Source: 2-02-FULL-55-14 sp964581115
GTDB lineage: Bacteria > Bacteroidota > Ignavibacteria > UBA10030
NCBI GenBank assembly: GCA_964581115.1
Contig: CAZOMY010000034.1
Coordinates: forward strand, 1 to 32,556
DNA length: 32,556 nt
Reading direction: 5' to 3'
This document shows positions 23,083 to 31,371 of the stretch, piece by piece. The stretch's first letter is position 1. Each line of letters opens with the position of its first letter. A program made the position numbers and the translations under genes. The notes below the pieces were generated by a model. It worked only from the letters and a program-made list of their open reading frames with translations, was not told the origin of the DNA and ran no database searches.

Positions 23083-24905
23083 GGCTTGAACGTTTGTTCG
23101 ACGGCATCAATGGCGCGAGAGGCGGCGTCGAGCAGGTCCTGACGCGCCCCGCGGGAATCAGATCCGGGGGCGTAGCGCGCGAACTCGGCGCGCTCCATGC
23201 ATTCGCGAACGCCGGCCAGCACCTCCTCCGTCACACCGTTGGCAGCGAGGCGGGAGAGGATCTCTTCGGAGCTCAACGAGGCCTTCGGCAGGCGCAACTT
23301 GTGCTCGAAATAGCTCGTGAGCGCACGGAGCAACTCGGCGTGGTATTGCTCGGAATTCCCCTGAGCCAACAGCTTCTTCGCCTGCTGAAGCCGTCGTGAG
23401 GCCTCTCGTCCGGCCCGCTCGAATCGAAGTGTCGGCAGGTCGCCATAGATGCGCTCCATGCGCCGACGGGCGACGTAGGCTCCGATAAAGGCCAAGGGGG
23501 GGATCAACAATGCCGCCCATGTGTCTCCGCCGAATCGGCCCGCGGCGTCAATGGGCTCGAGGTCGCCCGGTTCGAGCTTCAGAAACCGAATATCTTGTCC
23601 GAGCAACCGCACGTCTTCTTTACTGAAACCCTCGGCCGACATCGCCAGCTCGCGTCCGGGCAGGACCTTTAATTCGAATCGAGGAGATGTCAGCGAAACG
23701 TAGGAGCCTTTGGCCGGGTCGTAATAGCTGAATCGCATCGGCTCGATCACGCGCCGACCTTCGTTGCGCGGCACGAGCACGATCTCGGCCGACTTCGAAC
23801 CGCTCACGGCTCCGCCGTCGCGCGAGATCTCTTCCGTGACCTTGGGCTCGAAGGCCTCGATATCGCCCGGTACGACGGGCTTGGGCAACGTGAGCAGTTT
23901 CAGGTTCCCCGTTCCCTTGACGGCCATCCGGAGCGTAACCGCCTCGCCCGCCTTCACCTCCTGTTTGTCGACCGACGCCGAAAAGGAGTAGCGTCCGACG
24001 GCATTGCCAAATCCCTCGGGGGCTCCTGCGGGGAGCGGATCGACCGTGATCGCGATCGGTTCCGATGCGAATGTCAGTTCGACGGTCTGCACATTCTGGA
24101 AGAAGGGATCATTGAAGAACTGGTCGAACGGATCGCGACTGCGATTGTGCGAACGGAGTTGTACGGCGGCCACGAGCTCCATCGGACCGACAGTCAACCG
24201 GCCCGTCTGCGACGGGAACAGGGCCGTCTTCTTGAGAATGGCCGCCCGGTACTGTTTGCCGTTCAGCGTCTCCGTCGGCGGCTCGGCCTGCTTGGGCAGC
24301 TCAAAATCCTCGCCCCAGAAGCCTTCGAATGTCGGGATCTTGGAGATGCGCGACAAGGATGTCGCAACGCGGTAATAGATCTTCCACGTGACGGTCACTT
24401 GCTCGCCCAGCCGGACCCGCTTGCGGTCAGCGGTGGCGACGAGCACGATGTTGTCTCCAACAGCCTGCGCCGCGCCGGCATCCTGCTCGCCCGCCTTTGG
24501 CGACGGCTTTCCCTTCTCGACGACCACCTTCACCGGTTCGGTCTTGACCGTCGACCCCTTATATTCGACGCTCGCCGGACCGATCGTGTACGTGCCGGGT
24601 TCGCGCGCATACAGGACGTATGAATAGACAAGCTGAACCGACGCGCGCATGTTGATGAACTGGATCGACTGCGAGGTGTTCGGTCCGCTGATGACCACGA
24701 ACTTGCCGAAATCCGGGGGTTTGAGACCGCTCGGAAGCGTGGTGCTGTTACCACTGAAGGTCAGGTGCAGCTGGAACTGCTCGCCGGCACCGACACGCTC
24801 GGGATCGACGGAGGCCGTGAAAGTGGCGTCCTGGGCCGTAGCGGCAAAGGACATCACAAGCAGCAAGGTGACAGCGAACGACGCTATGTTGGGCTTTCTA
24901 AACAC
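23079..24905 (-). CDS. batD: BatD-like membrane protein (oxygen-tolerance family)
   Basis: About 608 residues from the GTG at 24905, giving a signal peptide FRKPNIASFAVTLLLVMSFA-ATAQ. The frame is open to 24995, but that part translates intergenic word-repeat sequence. An alternative is TTG 24920. The periplasmic part has repeated immunoglobulin-like beta modules (FTASVDPERVGAGEQFQLHL near the start; YSFSASVDKQEVKAGEAVTL about halfway), as in BatD. A transmembrane helix follows (TWAALLIPPLAFIGAYVA), then a cytoplasmic helical tail (YHAELLRALTSYFEHKLRLP, similar to the tail of the DUF4381-like neighbour). It is transcribed between the BatB-BatC fusion and BatE. Confidence 0.85.
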   Translation of the reverse strand: MFRKPNIASFAVTLLLVMSFAATAQDATFTASVDPERVGAGEQFQLHLTFSGNSTTLPSGLKPPDFGKFVVISGPNTSQSIQFINMRASVQLVYSYVLYAREPGTYTIGPASVEYKGSTVKTEPVKVVVEKGKPSPKAGEQDAGAAQAVGDNIVLVATADRKRVRLGEQVTVTWKIYYRVATSLSRISKIPTFEGFWGEDFELPKQAEPPTETLNGKQYRAAILKKTALFPSQTGRLTVGPMELVAAVQLRSHNRSRDPFDQFFNDPFFQNVQTVELTFASEPIAITVDPLPAGAPEGFGNAVGRYSFSASVDKQEVKAGEAVTLRMAVKGTGNLKLLTLPKPVVPGDIEAFEPKVTEEISRDGGAVSGSKSAEIVLVPRNEGRRVIEPMRFSYYDPAKGSYVSLTSPRFELKVLPGRELAMSAEGFSKEDVRLLGQDIRFLKLEPGDLEPIDAAGRFGGDTWAALLIPPLAFIGAYVARRRMERIYGDLPTLRFERAGREASRRLQQAKKLLAQGNSEQYHAELLRALTSYFEHKLRLPKASLSSEEILSRLAANGVTEEVLAGVRECMERAEFARYAPGSDSRGARQDLLDAASRAIDAVEQTFKP

Positions 24906-24998
24906 TGTAGAGATGATCAACGGTTTCTCTTCAAGCACCAATGTCCAATTCTCAACTCCAAGCACCGAGCGCCAAGGGTCACCAAGGTGACCCACGCC
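24906..24998 (-). other. Gap between batBC and batD with CAAG/GTGCTTGG words
   Basis: A 93-bp gap holding several word-like repeats (CCAATTCTCAACTCCAAGCACC, split by related CCAAGG and GGTCACCAAGGTGACC). The last is a 16-bp perfect palindrome core (GGTCACC/GGTGACC around AA). Possible weak hairpin; no gene. Confidence 0.35.
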
Positions 24999-26744
24999 CT
25001 ACCAGTCCTTCTCCACACGCACGCGGGCGGCCGGACGTTTCTGAAGCTTCTTCTGAAGGTCCTTCTCATTGTTCCGCAACGCCTCCAGCATCCGTTCGGC
25101 CTCTTCCTTGTTCATCTGGTGCTTCTGCTGCTGTTGGCGCGTACGATCTTGCTGATCCTGCTTCTGCTGTTGTTGTTGCTGTTGCTGTTCCTGTTGCTGC
25201 TGGTCCTGCTTCTGTTGATCCTGCTGTTGCTTATTCTGATCCTGTTGCTGGTTCTGCTTCTGATCCTGTTTCTGCTGCTGTTGTTGTTGCTGTTGTTCCT
25301 GTCGCTTGCGTCGGGCAACCTCGAGATTGTGTCGTGCATCCTCGTTGTCAGGATCATTCCGGAGCGCGCGTTTGTATGCCTCGATCGCCTCTTCGAATTT
25401 GTTCGCCTTGAAGAGGGCGTTGCCCATGTTGTAGTACCCGGCAGATCGGTCGGAGCCGGGTTCAAGATTCATCGCAGAACTGCTGAAGGCCCGTGCCGCT
25501 TCATCGTGCCGGTCCTGCCGGAAATGCGCGTCGCCAAGGTTGAAATGCGACACGCCCGACGTCGGATCCTTGCTCAGCGCCTGCCGGTAGGACGCCTCCG
25601 CATCCGAGAACTTGCCTTTTTGATAGAGCTTGTTCCCGTCCTTCACATGATCGCGCACCGTCTGAGCGGAAGCCGGGAACCAGACACCGAGCAAGAGGAC
25701 CATCGTCGCCGTCGGAACCGGACCTCCTCGCAGGGAACGTTTGATCGCCTGCAAGATCGCGCCACGACGCTCCGAGAGCAAGAGCTCCAGCAGCAGAAAG
25801 AGAATGGCAAACGCCAACGGCACCTGGTAGCGCGATTCGTAGCCCGTCACCTGTTTCGACCCGAACTCAGTCTTCTCGAGTGTTGACAGCTCCTTGAACA
25901 CGTCATCGATCTCATTGCCGCCGCTCGTTGCCCGCAAGTACCGTCCTCCGGTCGCCGTGGCCACCTGGCGCAGCATCGATTCGTCCAGCTTCGAGACGAC
26001 CACGTTGCCGCTCATGTCGCGCTTGTAATCGGAGGCGCCGACGGGGATCGGCCCTCCTTCGAGCGTTCCCATGCCGACGGTGTAAACCTTGACCCCCGCC
26101 TCCGAGGCTTTCTCCACGGCGCGCAAGACGTCCCCTTCAGTGTTCTCGCCATCGCTGACGATGACGATGGCCTTCTGCGTCGGTTGGTCGGTTGCGAATG
26201 ATCCGAGCGCCTTTTCGATCGCACTGCCGATCATCGTTCCAGGGGTGGGAACAGATTCGACGTCGACGGTGGAGATGAACAGGTCCGCTGCGGCATAGTC
26301 AGCCGTCAACGGGAACTGGACGAACGCATCTCCCGCAAAAACGATGAGCCCGACTCGGTCGCCCGAAAGCTTTCGCAGCAACTGCGACACGTCGCGCTTC
26401 GCCTTTTCCAATCGGCTCGGACGCACGTCCTCGGCTTTCATGCTGAGCGACACATCGAGCGCCACGAACAGATCGATCCCTTCACGCTTCACTTCTTCCA
26501 GACGGGTGCCTATCTGCGGATTGGCCAAAGCGAGCACCAGACAAGCCACGGCCAGAAGCACGAGACCCTGTTTGACGCTCCGTTTCACGACGCTCGCGTC
26601 GGCCATGAGCGAAGGCCAGAGTTCCGGAAGGACGAAACGCCGGAGCAACCGTCGGTTCCAGAGATGCAGGACGACAAAGCCCGCAGCCAGAACCGGAACG
26701 GCCAGCAGCAACCAGAGAAGGTCGGGATGTTGGAAGCGAAGCAT
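24999..26744 (-). CDS. batBC: BatB-BatC fusion: VWA protein joined to TPR/Gln-rich protein
   Basis: 581 residues joining two normally separate Bat proteins. Part 1: transmembrane helices at about 9-28 and 59-75; a VWA domain with MIDAS motif DVSLS (Asp97, Ser99, Ser101), Thr from TPGTMIG (about 170) and SDGE (about 197-200); a third helix at 308-324 (VPLAFAILFLLLELLLS). Part 2 starts with what looks like a former signal peptide inside the chain (MVLLLGVWFPASAQ, 348-361). TPR repeats follow at about 365-475, then a Gln-rich tract at 482-543 and a charged C-terminal tail. The internal signal peptide would be a fourth membrane helix or a cleavage site that releases BatC. Read from the other strand, the Gln tract gives a long Leu/Val-rich spurious ORF. 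Confidence 0.85.
   Translation of the reverse strand: MLRFQHPDLLWLLLAVPVLAAGFVVLHLWNRRLLRRFVLPELWPSLMADASVVKRSVKQGLVLLAVACLVLALANPQIGTRLEEVKREGIDLFVALDVSLSMKAEDVRPSRLEKAKRDVSQLLRKLSGDRVGLIVFAGDAFVQFPLTADYAAADLFISTVDVESVPTPGTMIGSAIEKALGSFATDQPTQKAIVIVSDGENTEGDVLRAVEKASEAGVKVYTVGMGTLEGGPIPVGASDYKRDMSGNVVVSKLDESMLRQVATATGGRYLRATSGGNEIDDVFKELSTLEKTEFGSKQVTGYESRYQVPLAFAILFLLLELLLSERRGAILQAIKRSLRGGPVPTATMVLLLGVWFPASAQTVRDHVKDGNKLYQKGKFSDAEASYRQALSKDPTSGVSHFNLGDAHFRQDRHDEAARAFSSSAMNLEPGSDRSAGYYNMGNALFKANKFEEAIEAYKRALRNDPDNEDARHNLEVARRKRQEQQQQQQQQKQDQKQNQQQDQNKQQQDQQKQDQQQQEQQQQQQQQKQDQQDRTRQQQQKHQMNKEEAERMLEALRNNEKDLQKKLQKRPAARVRVEKDW
25116..25301 (-). repeat. Gln-codon (CAG/CAA) low-complexity tract in batBC
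   Basis: A near-continuous run of CAG/CAA codons, broken by Lys/Asp/Asn codons, encodes residues 482-543. It has the appearance of trinucleotide slippage, with mixed synonymous codons showing it is old enough to have diversified. Such Gln-rich tails are frequent in BatC-like proteins. Confidence 0.8.
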
Positions 26745-26892
26745 GCGTGTGGAGAAGCTTGTCAGAGATCAGAGGTCTGTGATCAGTAGTCAGTGGTCAG
26801 TTACAAGCGATCAGTCGGTAGTAGCAAGGCCGGCTGATCTTGGTACTTGGGATTTGAGATTCAGTGTTGGAATTCGGCGTTTCTATTGCTCC
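26745..26892 (-). repeat. Gap between batA and batBC with GTCAGT/GATCAG word repeats
   Basis: The 148-bp gap is filled on the plus strand with variants of one word: GTCAGAGATCAGAGG, GTGATCAGTAGTCAGTGGTC, AGCGATCAGTCGG (about 26760-26820). The spacing breaks an otherwise tightly packed operon. I see neither a terminator nor a convincing promoter. Confidence 0.6.
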
Positions 26893-27885
26893 TCAGGGTA
26901 TCTTCCTCAACACCGTCCCGCTCAGGATGATCTCCAGGAGCAGCAACGCGGCGCCGAGCCAGAGCCAATCGCCGAACAGGTCGCTCACTCTTTTGTAAGC
27001 CGTCACTTCGATCTTGGTCCGCTCGAGCTGATCGATCTCGCGATAGATCGCCCGCAACGCGCGGTTGTCGGTCGCCCGGTAGTAAGCCCCGCCCGTCATT
27101 TCGGAGATCGCCTTGAGGGTCTTCTCGTCCAAGTCGACCGGCTGAAGCACGCGACGGATGCCGAACGGCGTCTGCTGTGGAAACGGCGCCATTCCTTGCG
27201 CCCCGACGCCGACGGTGTAGACCTTGACGCCGTAGGTGGCCGCGAGGCGCGCCGCTGTGATCGGGTCGATCTCGCCCCGGTTGTTGACGCCGTCGGTAAG
27301 CAGTACCATGACCTTGCTCTTGGCCCGACTGTCCTTCAAACGTCCGACGCCGTTCGCCAGGGCCAGGCCAATGGCCGTCCCGTCCTCGATCATGCCGTTC
27401 TTGATCTCCGACAGTAAGCCCAGCAGAACGCTGTAGTCGGTGGTGAGTGGACACTGGGTAAAGCTCTGTCCGGAGAAGACGACAAGACCGATACGATCGT
27501 TCTCGCGCCCGCGGATGAATTCCGACGCGACCTCCTTGGCCGCCACAAGCCGATTCGGGCTGAAGTCCTCGGCCAGCATGCTTCCGCTGATGTCGAGGAC
27601 AAGGACGATGTCGATCCCTTCCGTATTGACGCTTTCACGGGTCGAGACCGATTGCGGGCGGGCCAGGGCAATGATCAGCACGGCCACCGCCAACAAACGG
27701 AGCCCCGCCGGAAGACGGACCAGACGCTCACGCCATCCGCGCGGACCGGACACGAACGATCGGATGGAGGAGAACCGCAGGTCCGTGACGAGCCGATGCC
27801 TTCGCCACCAGACGTACGAGGCCGCCAACGGCACCAGGATCAGAAACCACAAGTAGACGCCGTCCGCGAACTGATCACCGAGCAT
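26893..27885 (-). CDS. batA: BatA-like VWA-domain membrane protein
   Basis: 330 residues. N-terminal transmembrane helices at about 8-27 and 60-76 are followed by a VWA domain at about 92-285. It carries a complete MIDAS: DISGS (Asp98, Ser100, Ser102), the Thr in EDGTAIG and the Asp in LLTDGVNNRG. A C-terminal helix (LFGDWLWLGAALLLLEIILS) anchors it, so the VWA domain should face the periplasm. Bat proteins are linked to oxidative or envelope stress survival and act with the MoxR ATPase encoded in the same cluster. The start overlaps the upstream DUF4381-like gene by 11 bp, suggesting coupled translation. Confidence 0.88.
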   Translation of the reverse strand: MLGDQFADGVYLWFLILVPLAASYVWWRRHRLVTDLRFSSIRSFVSGPRGWRERLVRLPAGLRLLAVAVLIIALARPQSVSTRESVNTEGIDIVLVLDISGSMLAEDFSPNRLVAAKEVASEFIRGRENDRIGLVVFSGQSFTQCPLTTDYSVLLGLLSEIKNGMIEDGTAIGLALANGVGRLKDSRAKSKVMVLLTDGVNNRGEIDPITAARLAATYGVKVYTVGVGAQGMAPFPQQTPFGIRRVLQPVDLDEKTLKAISEMTGGAYYRATDNRALRAIYREIDQLERTKIEVTAYKRVSDLFGDWLWLGAALLLLEIILSGTVLRKIP

Positions 27886-28894
27886 CGACGTTCTCCTTCG
27901 GCACGGGGACCTCAGGCGGCGTCATGGCGCGAACGATGGCATACGCAGCCTTGAGTTCCTCTTGATGGTCTTCGGGCGTCGGCTGCGACTTGGCGAACTT
28001 CACCAGATCGGCGCGGACGAAGAAGGTCCCAAGCGTTTCGCGCAGTCCCTGGGCTTCGGGAATACTGCGAAGGGCGACGAGGATCTCATCGGAGGTCATC
28101 TCGAGGGCGGGGATGTTCCAACGACCCTCGAAGAATCGGCGCACGATCTCCGTCGCTTCGGAGTAGTATTCCTTGACCTTGCCCTGTTGCCACAATCGGC
28201 GTTCTTCGAGCGCACGCAACTCTCCCAACGCCCTCACGTGCGGCGCTATCCTGGGGGCTTCAGGCTCCGGCTCGAGCCCTCTCTTCTTTCGATAACGGCG
28301 GTATCCATAAATGCCTGCCGCGACCGCGACCGCAAGCAGAAGGAACGGCCAGATATCCTCCCATTTCCAGGGAGCGGACATCGGCGGCTTGATGTCCTTG
28401 ATGTCCGCGTCTTTCGGCACCGCCACGCCGGCTACCTGGAACGAGAGGGAGTTGGCGTACGCCCTCTTGACGACCGTGTCTCCCTTGATCGTGTAGTCGA
28501 AAGCCAGCGGCGGAACGAACACGACGCCGGTATCGATCGTCATGAGTTCGAATGACCACTCGGCATCGTCCGTCTTCGTGATCGACAAGATCTGGAACAA
28601 GCCTGCGCTGTCGGCGACCACCGGACCGATCGTGTCGATCGCCGCAGGAACGCGGGCCGCCACCGTGACCACCACGGGCTCACCCAGGCGCAGGTTCTTG
28701 CGCTCGGAGGACGCGGTCAGACCGACTTCCTGGGCCGAGAGAGATGAGGCACAAAGACAGTGGGCAGTAAGCAGGTACAGGCCGGTGATGGGCACGCATG
28801 TGTCACGAGTCCACAATCTGAGTTTGTGAATCGCGTTCTCCACCTGCCCCCAACCTGACCGTACCTGCCTACTGCTTACACGCTTCATCACCAC
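27875..28894 (-). CDS. DUF4381-like membrane protein of the Bat cluster
   Basis: 339 residues. Signal or anchor helix at about 36-55 (ITGLYLLTAHCLCASSLSAQ), a beta-rich periplasmic domain at about 57-170 (LGEPVVVTVAARVPAAIDTI), a transmembrane helix at 181-198 (IWPFLLLAVAVAAGIYGY), and a basic then helical cytoplasmic tail with KEYYSEATEIVRRFFEGRW, the pattern of DUF4381 and BatD tails. The gene starts within DUF58 (7-bp overlap) and overlaps batA by 11 bp. The first 45 codons contain an inverted-repeat segment (28760-28879) whose sequence style matches the intergenic word repeats and not neighbouring coding DNA. The true start is therefore less sure than the body of the gene. Confidence 0.8.
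   Translation of the reverse strand: MVMKRVSSRQVRSGWGQVENAIHKLRLWTRDTCVPITGLYLLTAHCLCASSLSAQEVGLTASSERKNLRLGEPVVVTVAARVPAAIDTIGPVVADSAGLFQILSITKTDDAEWSFELMTIDTGVVFVPPLAFDYTIKGDTVVKRAYANSLSFQVAGVAVPKDADIKDIKPPMSAPWKWEDIWPFLLLAVAVAAGIYGYRRYRKKRGLEPEPEAPRIAPHVRALGELRALEERRLWQQGKVKEYYSEATEIVRRFFEGRWNIPALEMTSDEILVALRSIPEAQGLRETLGTFFVRADLVKFAKSQPTPEDHQEELKAAYAIVRAMTPPEVPVPKENVDAR
28760..28879. repeat. 19-bp inverted repeat inside a signal-peptide coding region
   Basis: GTGGGCAGTAAGCAGGTAC (28760-28778) is inverted at 28861-28879 (inverted GTAAGCAGTAGGCAGGTAC) with 16 of 19 matches. Between them are further GCAGGT/ACCTGC words. The segment spans codons 6-45 of the DUF4381-like gene, including most of the hydrophobic core of its signal sequence. 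Confidence 0.65.
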
Positions 28895-29763
28895 CTTCTC
28901 TCCCGCATGCGGAAGAAATCGACGAGGGGCTTCATTGTCGGCTGGTCGAGACGCATTTCGACCGCGTCGAGCCGCGACTTCAAAAAGAGCGAGCGGCGTT
29001 GTTGCTGGATGGCCAGCCGGCTGGCTTTGTAGGCCGTGCGAAGCTTTCGGTCTGAGGTATCGACCCAGCGCACGACTCCCGACTCGGCGTCGCGAAGCGG
29101 AATGAGTCCCACGGGCGGCAATTCCAGCTCGCGCGGGTCGTGCAGAACCAGTCCAATCAAGTCGTGCCGCTTGCCCGCAATGCGAAGGGCCGCTTCGTAG
29201 CCGTCGTCGATGAAATCCGAGATGAGGAAGACGATGCTTCGCTTTTTCTGGATGTGGTTCAGGTATTCAAGCGCTCCCCGGATGTTGGTCGACGCTGAAC
29301 GGGGCTCGAACGACAGAAGCTCGCGCACGATGCGGAGGGCATGCGAGCGGCCCTTTCGGGGCGGGATGAACCGCTCGACCTCGCCCGTGAACAGGATGGC
29401 CCCGACCTTATCGTTGTTCTTCATCGCCGAGAAGGCCAGAATGGCGCTCAGTTCGGCCGCCACGTCGCGCTTCAGCGCCTGCTGGGACCCGAAGTACTGC
29501 GAGCCGCTCATGTCGACCAACAGCATCACCGTCAGCTCGCGCTCCTCCTCGAAGACCTTGACGAACGGATGGTTCAACCGGGCGGTGACGTTCCAGTCGA
29601 TCGTCCGGATCTCGTCGCCGATCTGGTATTCGCGCACCTCGGAAAAGGCCATGCCCCGCCCCTTGAAGACGGAGTGGTACTCGCCCGAGAAGACCTGGTT
29701 CACCAGGCCGCGGGTGCGGATCTCCAGGTGGCGAACTTTCTTGAGAAGTTCCTTGGTGTCCAT
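28888..29763 (-). CDS. DUF58 (VWA-like) protein of the MoxR cluster
   Basis: 291 residues, cytoplasmic, without a membrane helix. The DUF58 core VREYQIGDEIRTIDWNVTAR (about 44-63) is followed by a VWA-like fold with a MIDAS-type DMSGS (about 84-88) and a second acidic strand FLISDFIDDGYEAA. DUF58 proteins are regular partners of MoxR AAA+ ATPases; a chaperone or metal-insertion-like role is proposed for some systems, but the substrate here is unknown. The MoxR gene lies upstream with a 104-bp gap full of word repeats. The stop overlaps the following gene's start by 7 bp. Confidence 0.9.
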   Translation of the reverse strand: MDTKELLKKVRHLEIRTRGLVNQVFSGEYHSVFKGRGMAFSEVREYQIGDEIRTIDWNVTARLNHPFVKVFEEERELTVMLLVDMSGSQYFGSQQALKRDVAAELSAILAFSAMKNNDKVGAILFTGEVERFIPPRKGRSHALRIVRELLSFEPRSASTNIRGALEYLNHIQKKRSIVFLISDFIDDGYEAALRIAGKRHDLIGLVLHDPRELELPPVGLIPLRDAESGVVRWVDTSDRKLRTAYKASRLAIQQQRRSLFLKSRLDAVEMRLDQPTMKPLVDFFRMRERRW

Positions 29764-29867
29764 GCAGAATGCCGTTGAGATTGCGGAATGCGGAATGGGG
29801 ATTGCGGATTATCAGCGAACAACCTTCAAGTGATATTCCGACATCCTCAATCCGCAATCCGAAATCG
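29764..29867. repeat. Gap between moxR and DUF58 with 12-bp inverted repeat and shared words
   Basis: GGATTGCGGATT (29799-29810) is perfectly inverted as AATCCGCAATCC (29849-29860). Nearby ATTGCGGAATGCG (29780-29792) also occurs exactly at 16134-16146, and TCCGCAATCCGAAATC (29851-29866) also at 22077-22092. The stem could form a hairpin with a 38-nt loop on the operon transcript. Confidence 0.75.
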
Positions 29868-30851
<984 letters not shown>

Positions 30852-31371
30852 GAGAAGACTCTCCGGAAAATAGGATTGGCCGCAAAGAACACAAAGAGCA
30901 GCCGGAGGCATTGAATCGCCACCGCAACGCGATGATCAACTCCTCAACGAAGTGCGAATCTCTTGGAGGAATTGGAATGTCGCTTCGCGACAAGCGTCGC
31001 ATGCCTTCGGCTGTTCTCTGCGGCTATTTGACGAACGAGATCCGTGCTCCGTTCCGTGCGAGAACAATGGAACGAGCCGCAACAAGGGCGGCTCGGTGGT
31101 AGGAACAATCGGAAAATGCGAAAAACTAGGGGAATTTCAAAGGCCGGCGGAGTTCAATGATGAAGAGAGTATCCACGAAGGACAGCCGGAGGCCCAACAC
31201 AAACGCCGCGAAGCGGCGAACCTCTTCACAAATGCCGCGACAGCCTGCCCGACGACCATGATCTAATTGAGCAGCAGGAAGGCTACGTTTCGCCATTCCC
31301 CAATGAGAGTATTGACATCGCTACGCGATGTTTATGGAATGACTCCGGCTGCTCTTCGTGGACTCTCTTTC
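30852..31371. repeat. 520-bp gap with REP-like hairpins, no credible gene
   Basis: Between the alpha/beta hydrolase and moxR, both on the minus strand. It contains short perfect palindromes of one style: TGTCGC-TTC-GCGACA (30978-30992), CGAGCCGC/GCGGCTCG with a 7-nt loop (31073-31095), CGCCGC-GAA-GCGGCG (31204-31218) and ACATCGC-TAC-GCGATGT (31315-31331). The words CAGCCGGAGGC and CACAAAG recur near 30890-30910 and 31180-31200. Short frames here (e.g. plus 30952-31266) show no domain and rely on the palindromes, so I call none. Sequence TTTG, 19 nt, TATTTTCC lies just upstream of the moxR ribosome-binding site but leaves almost no leader. Confidence 0.6.

Noticed and set aside
24765..25886. 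Long plus-strand ORF rich in Leu/Val opposite the BatBC Gln tract
   Set aside because: It is the antisense of CAG/CAA codons in a well-supported VWA-TPR gene; its low complexity is a by-product.
30852..30911. Longer start for moxR
   Set aside because: The GTG at 30851 has a well-placed GGAGAG; the extension encodes no conserved residues.
30952..31266. Short plus-strand ORF in the gap before moxR
   Set aside because: No recognisable domain, composition governed by palindromes, no ribosome-binding site.
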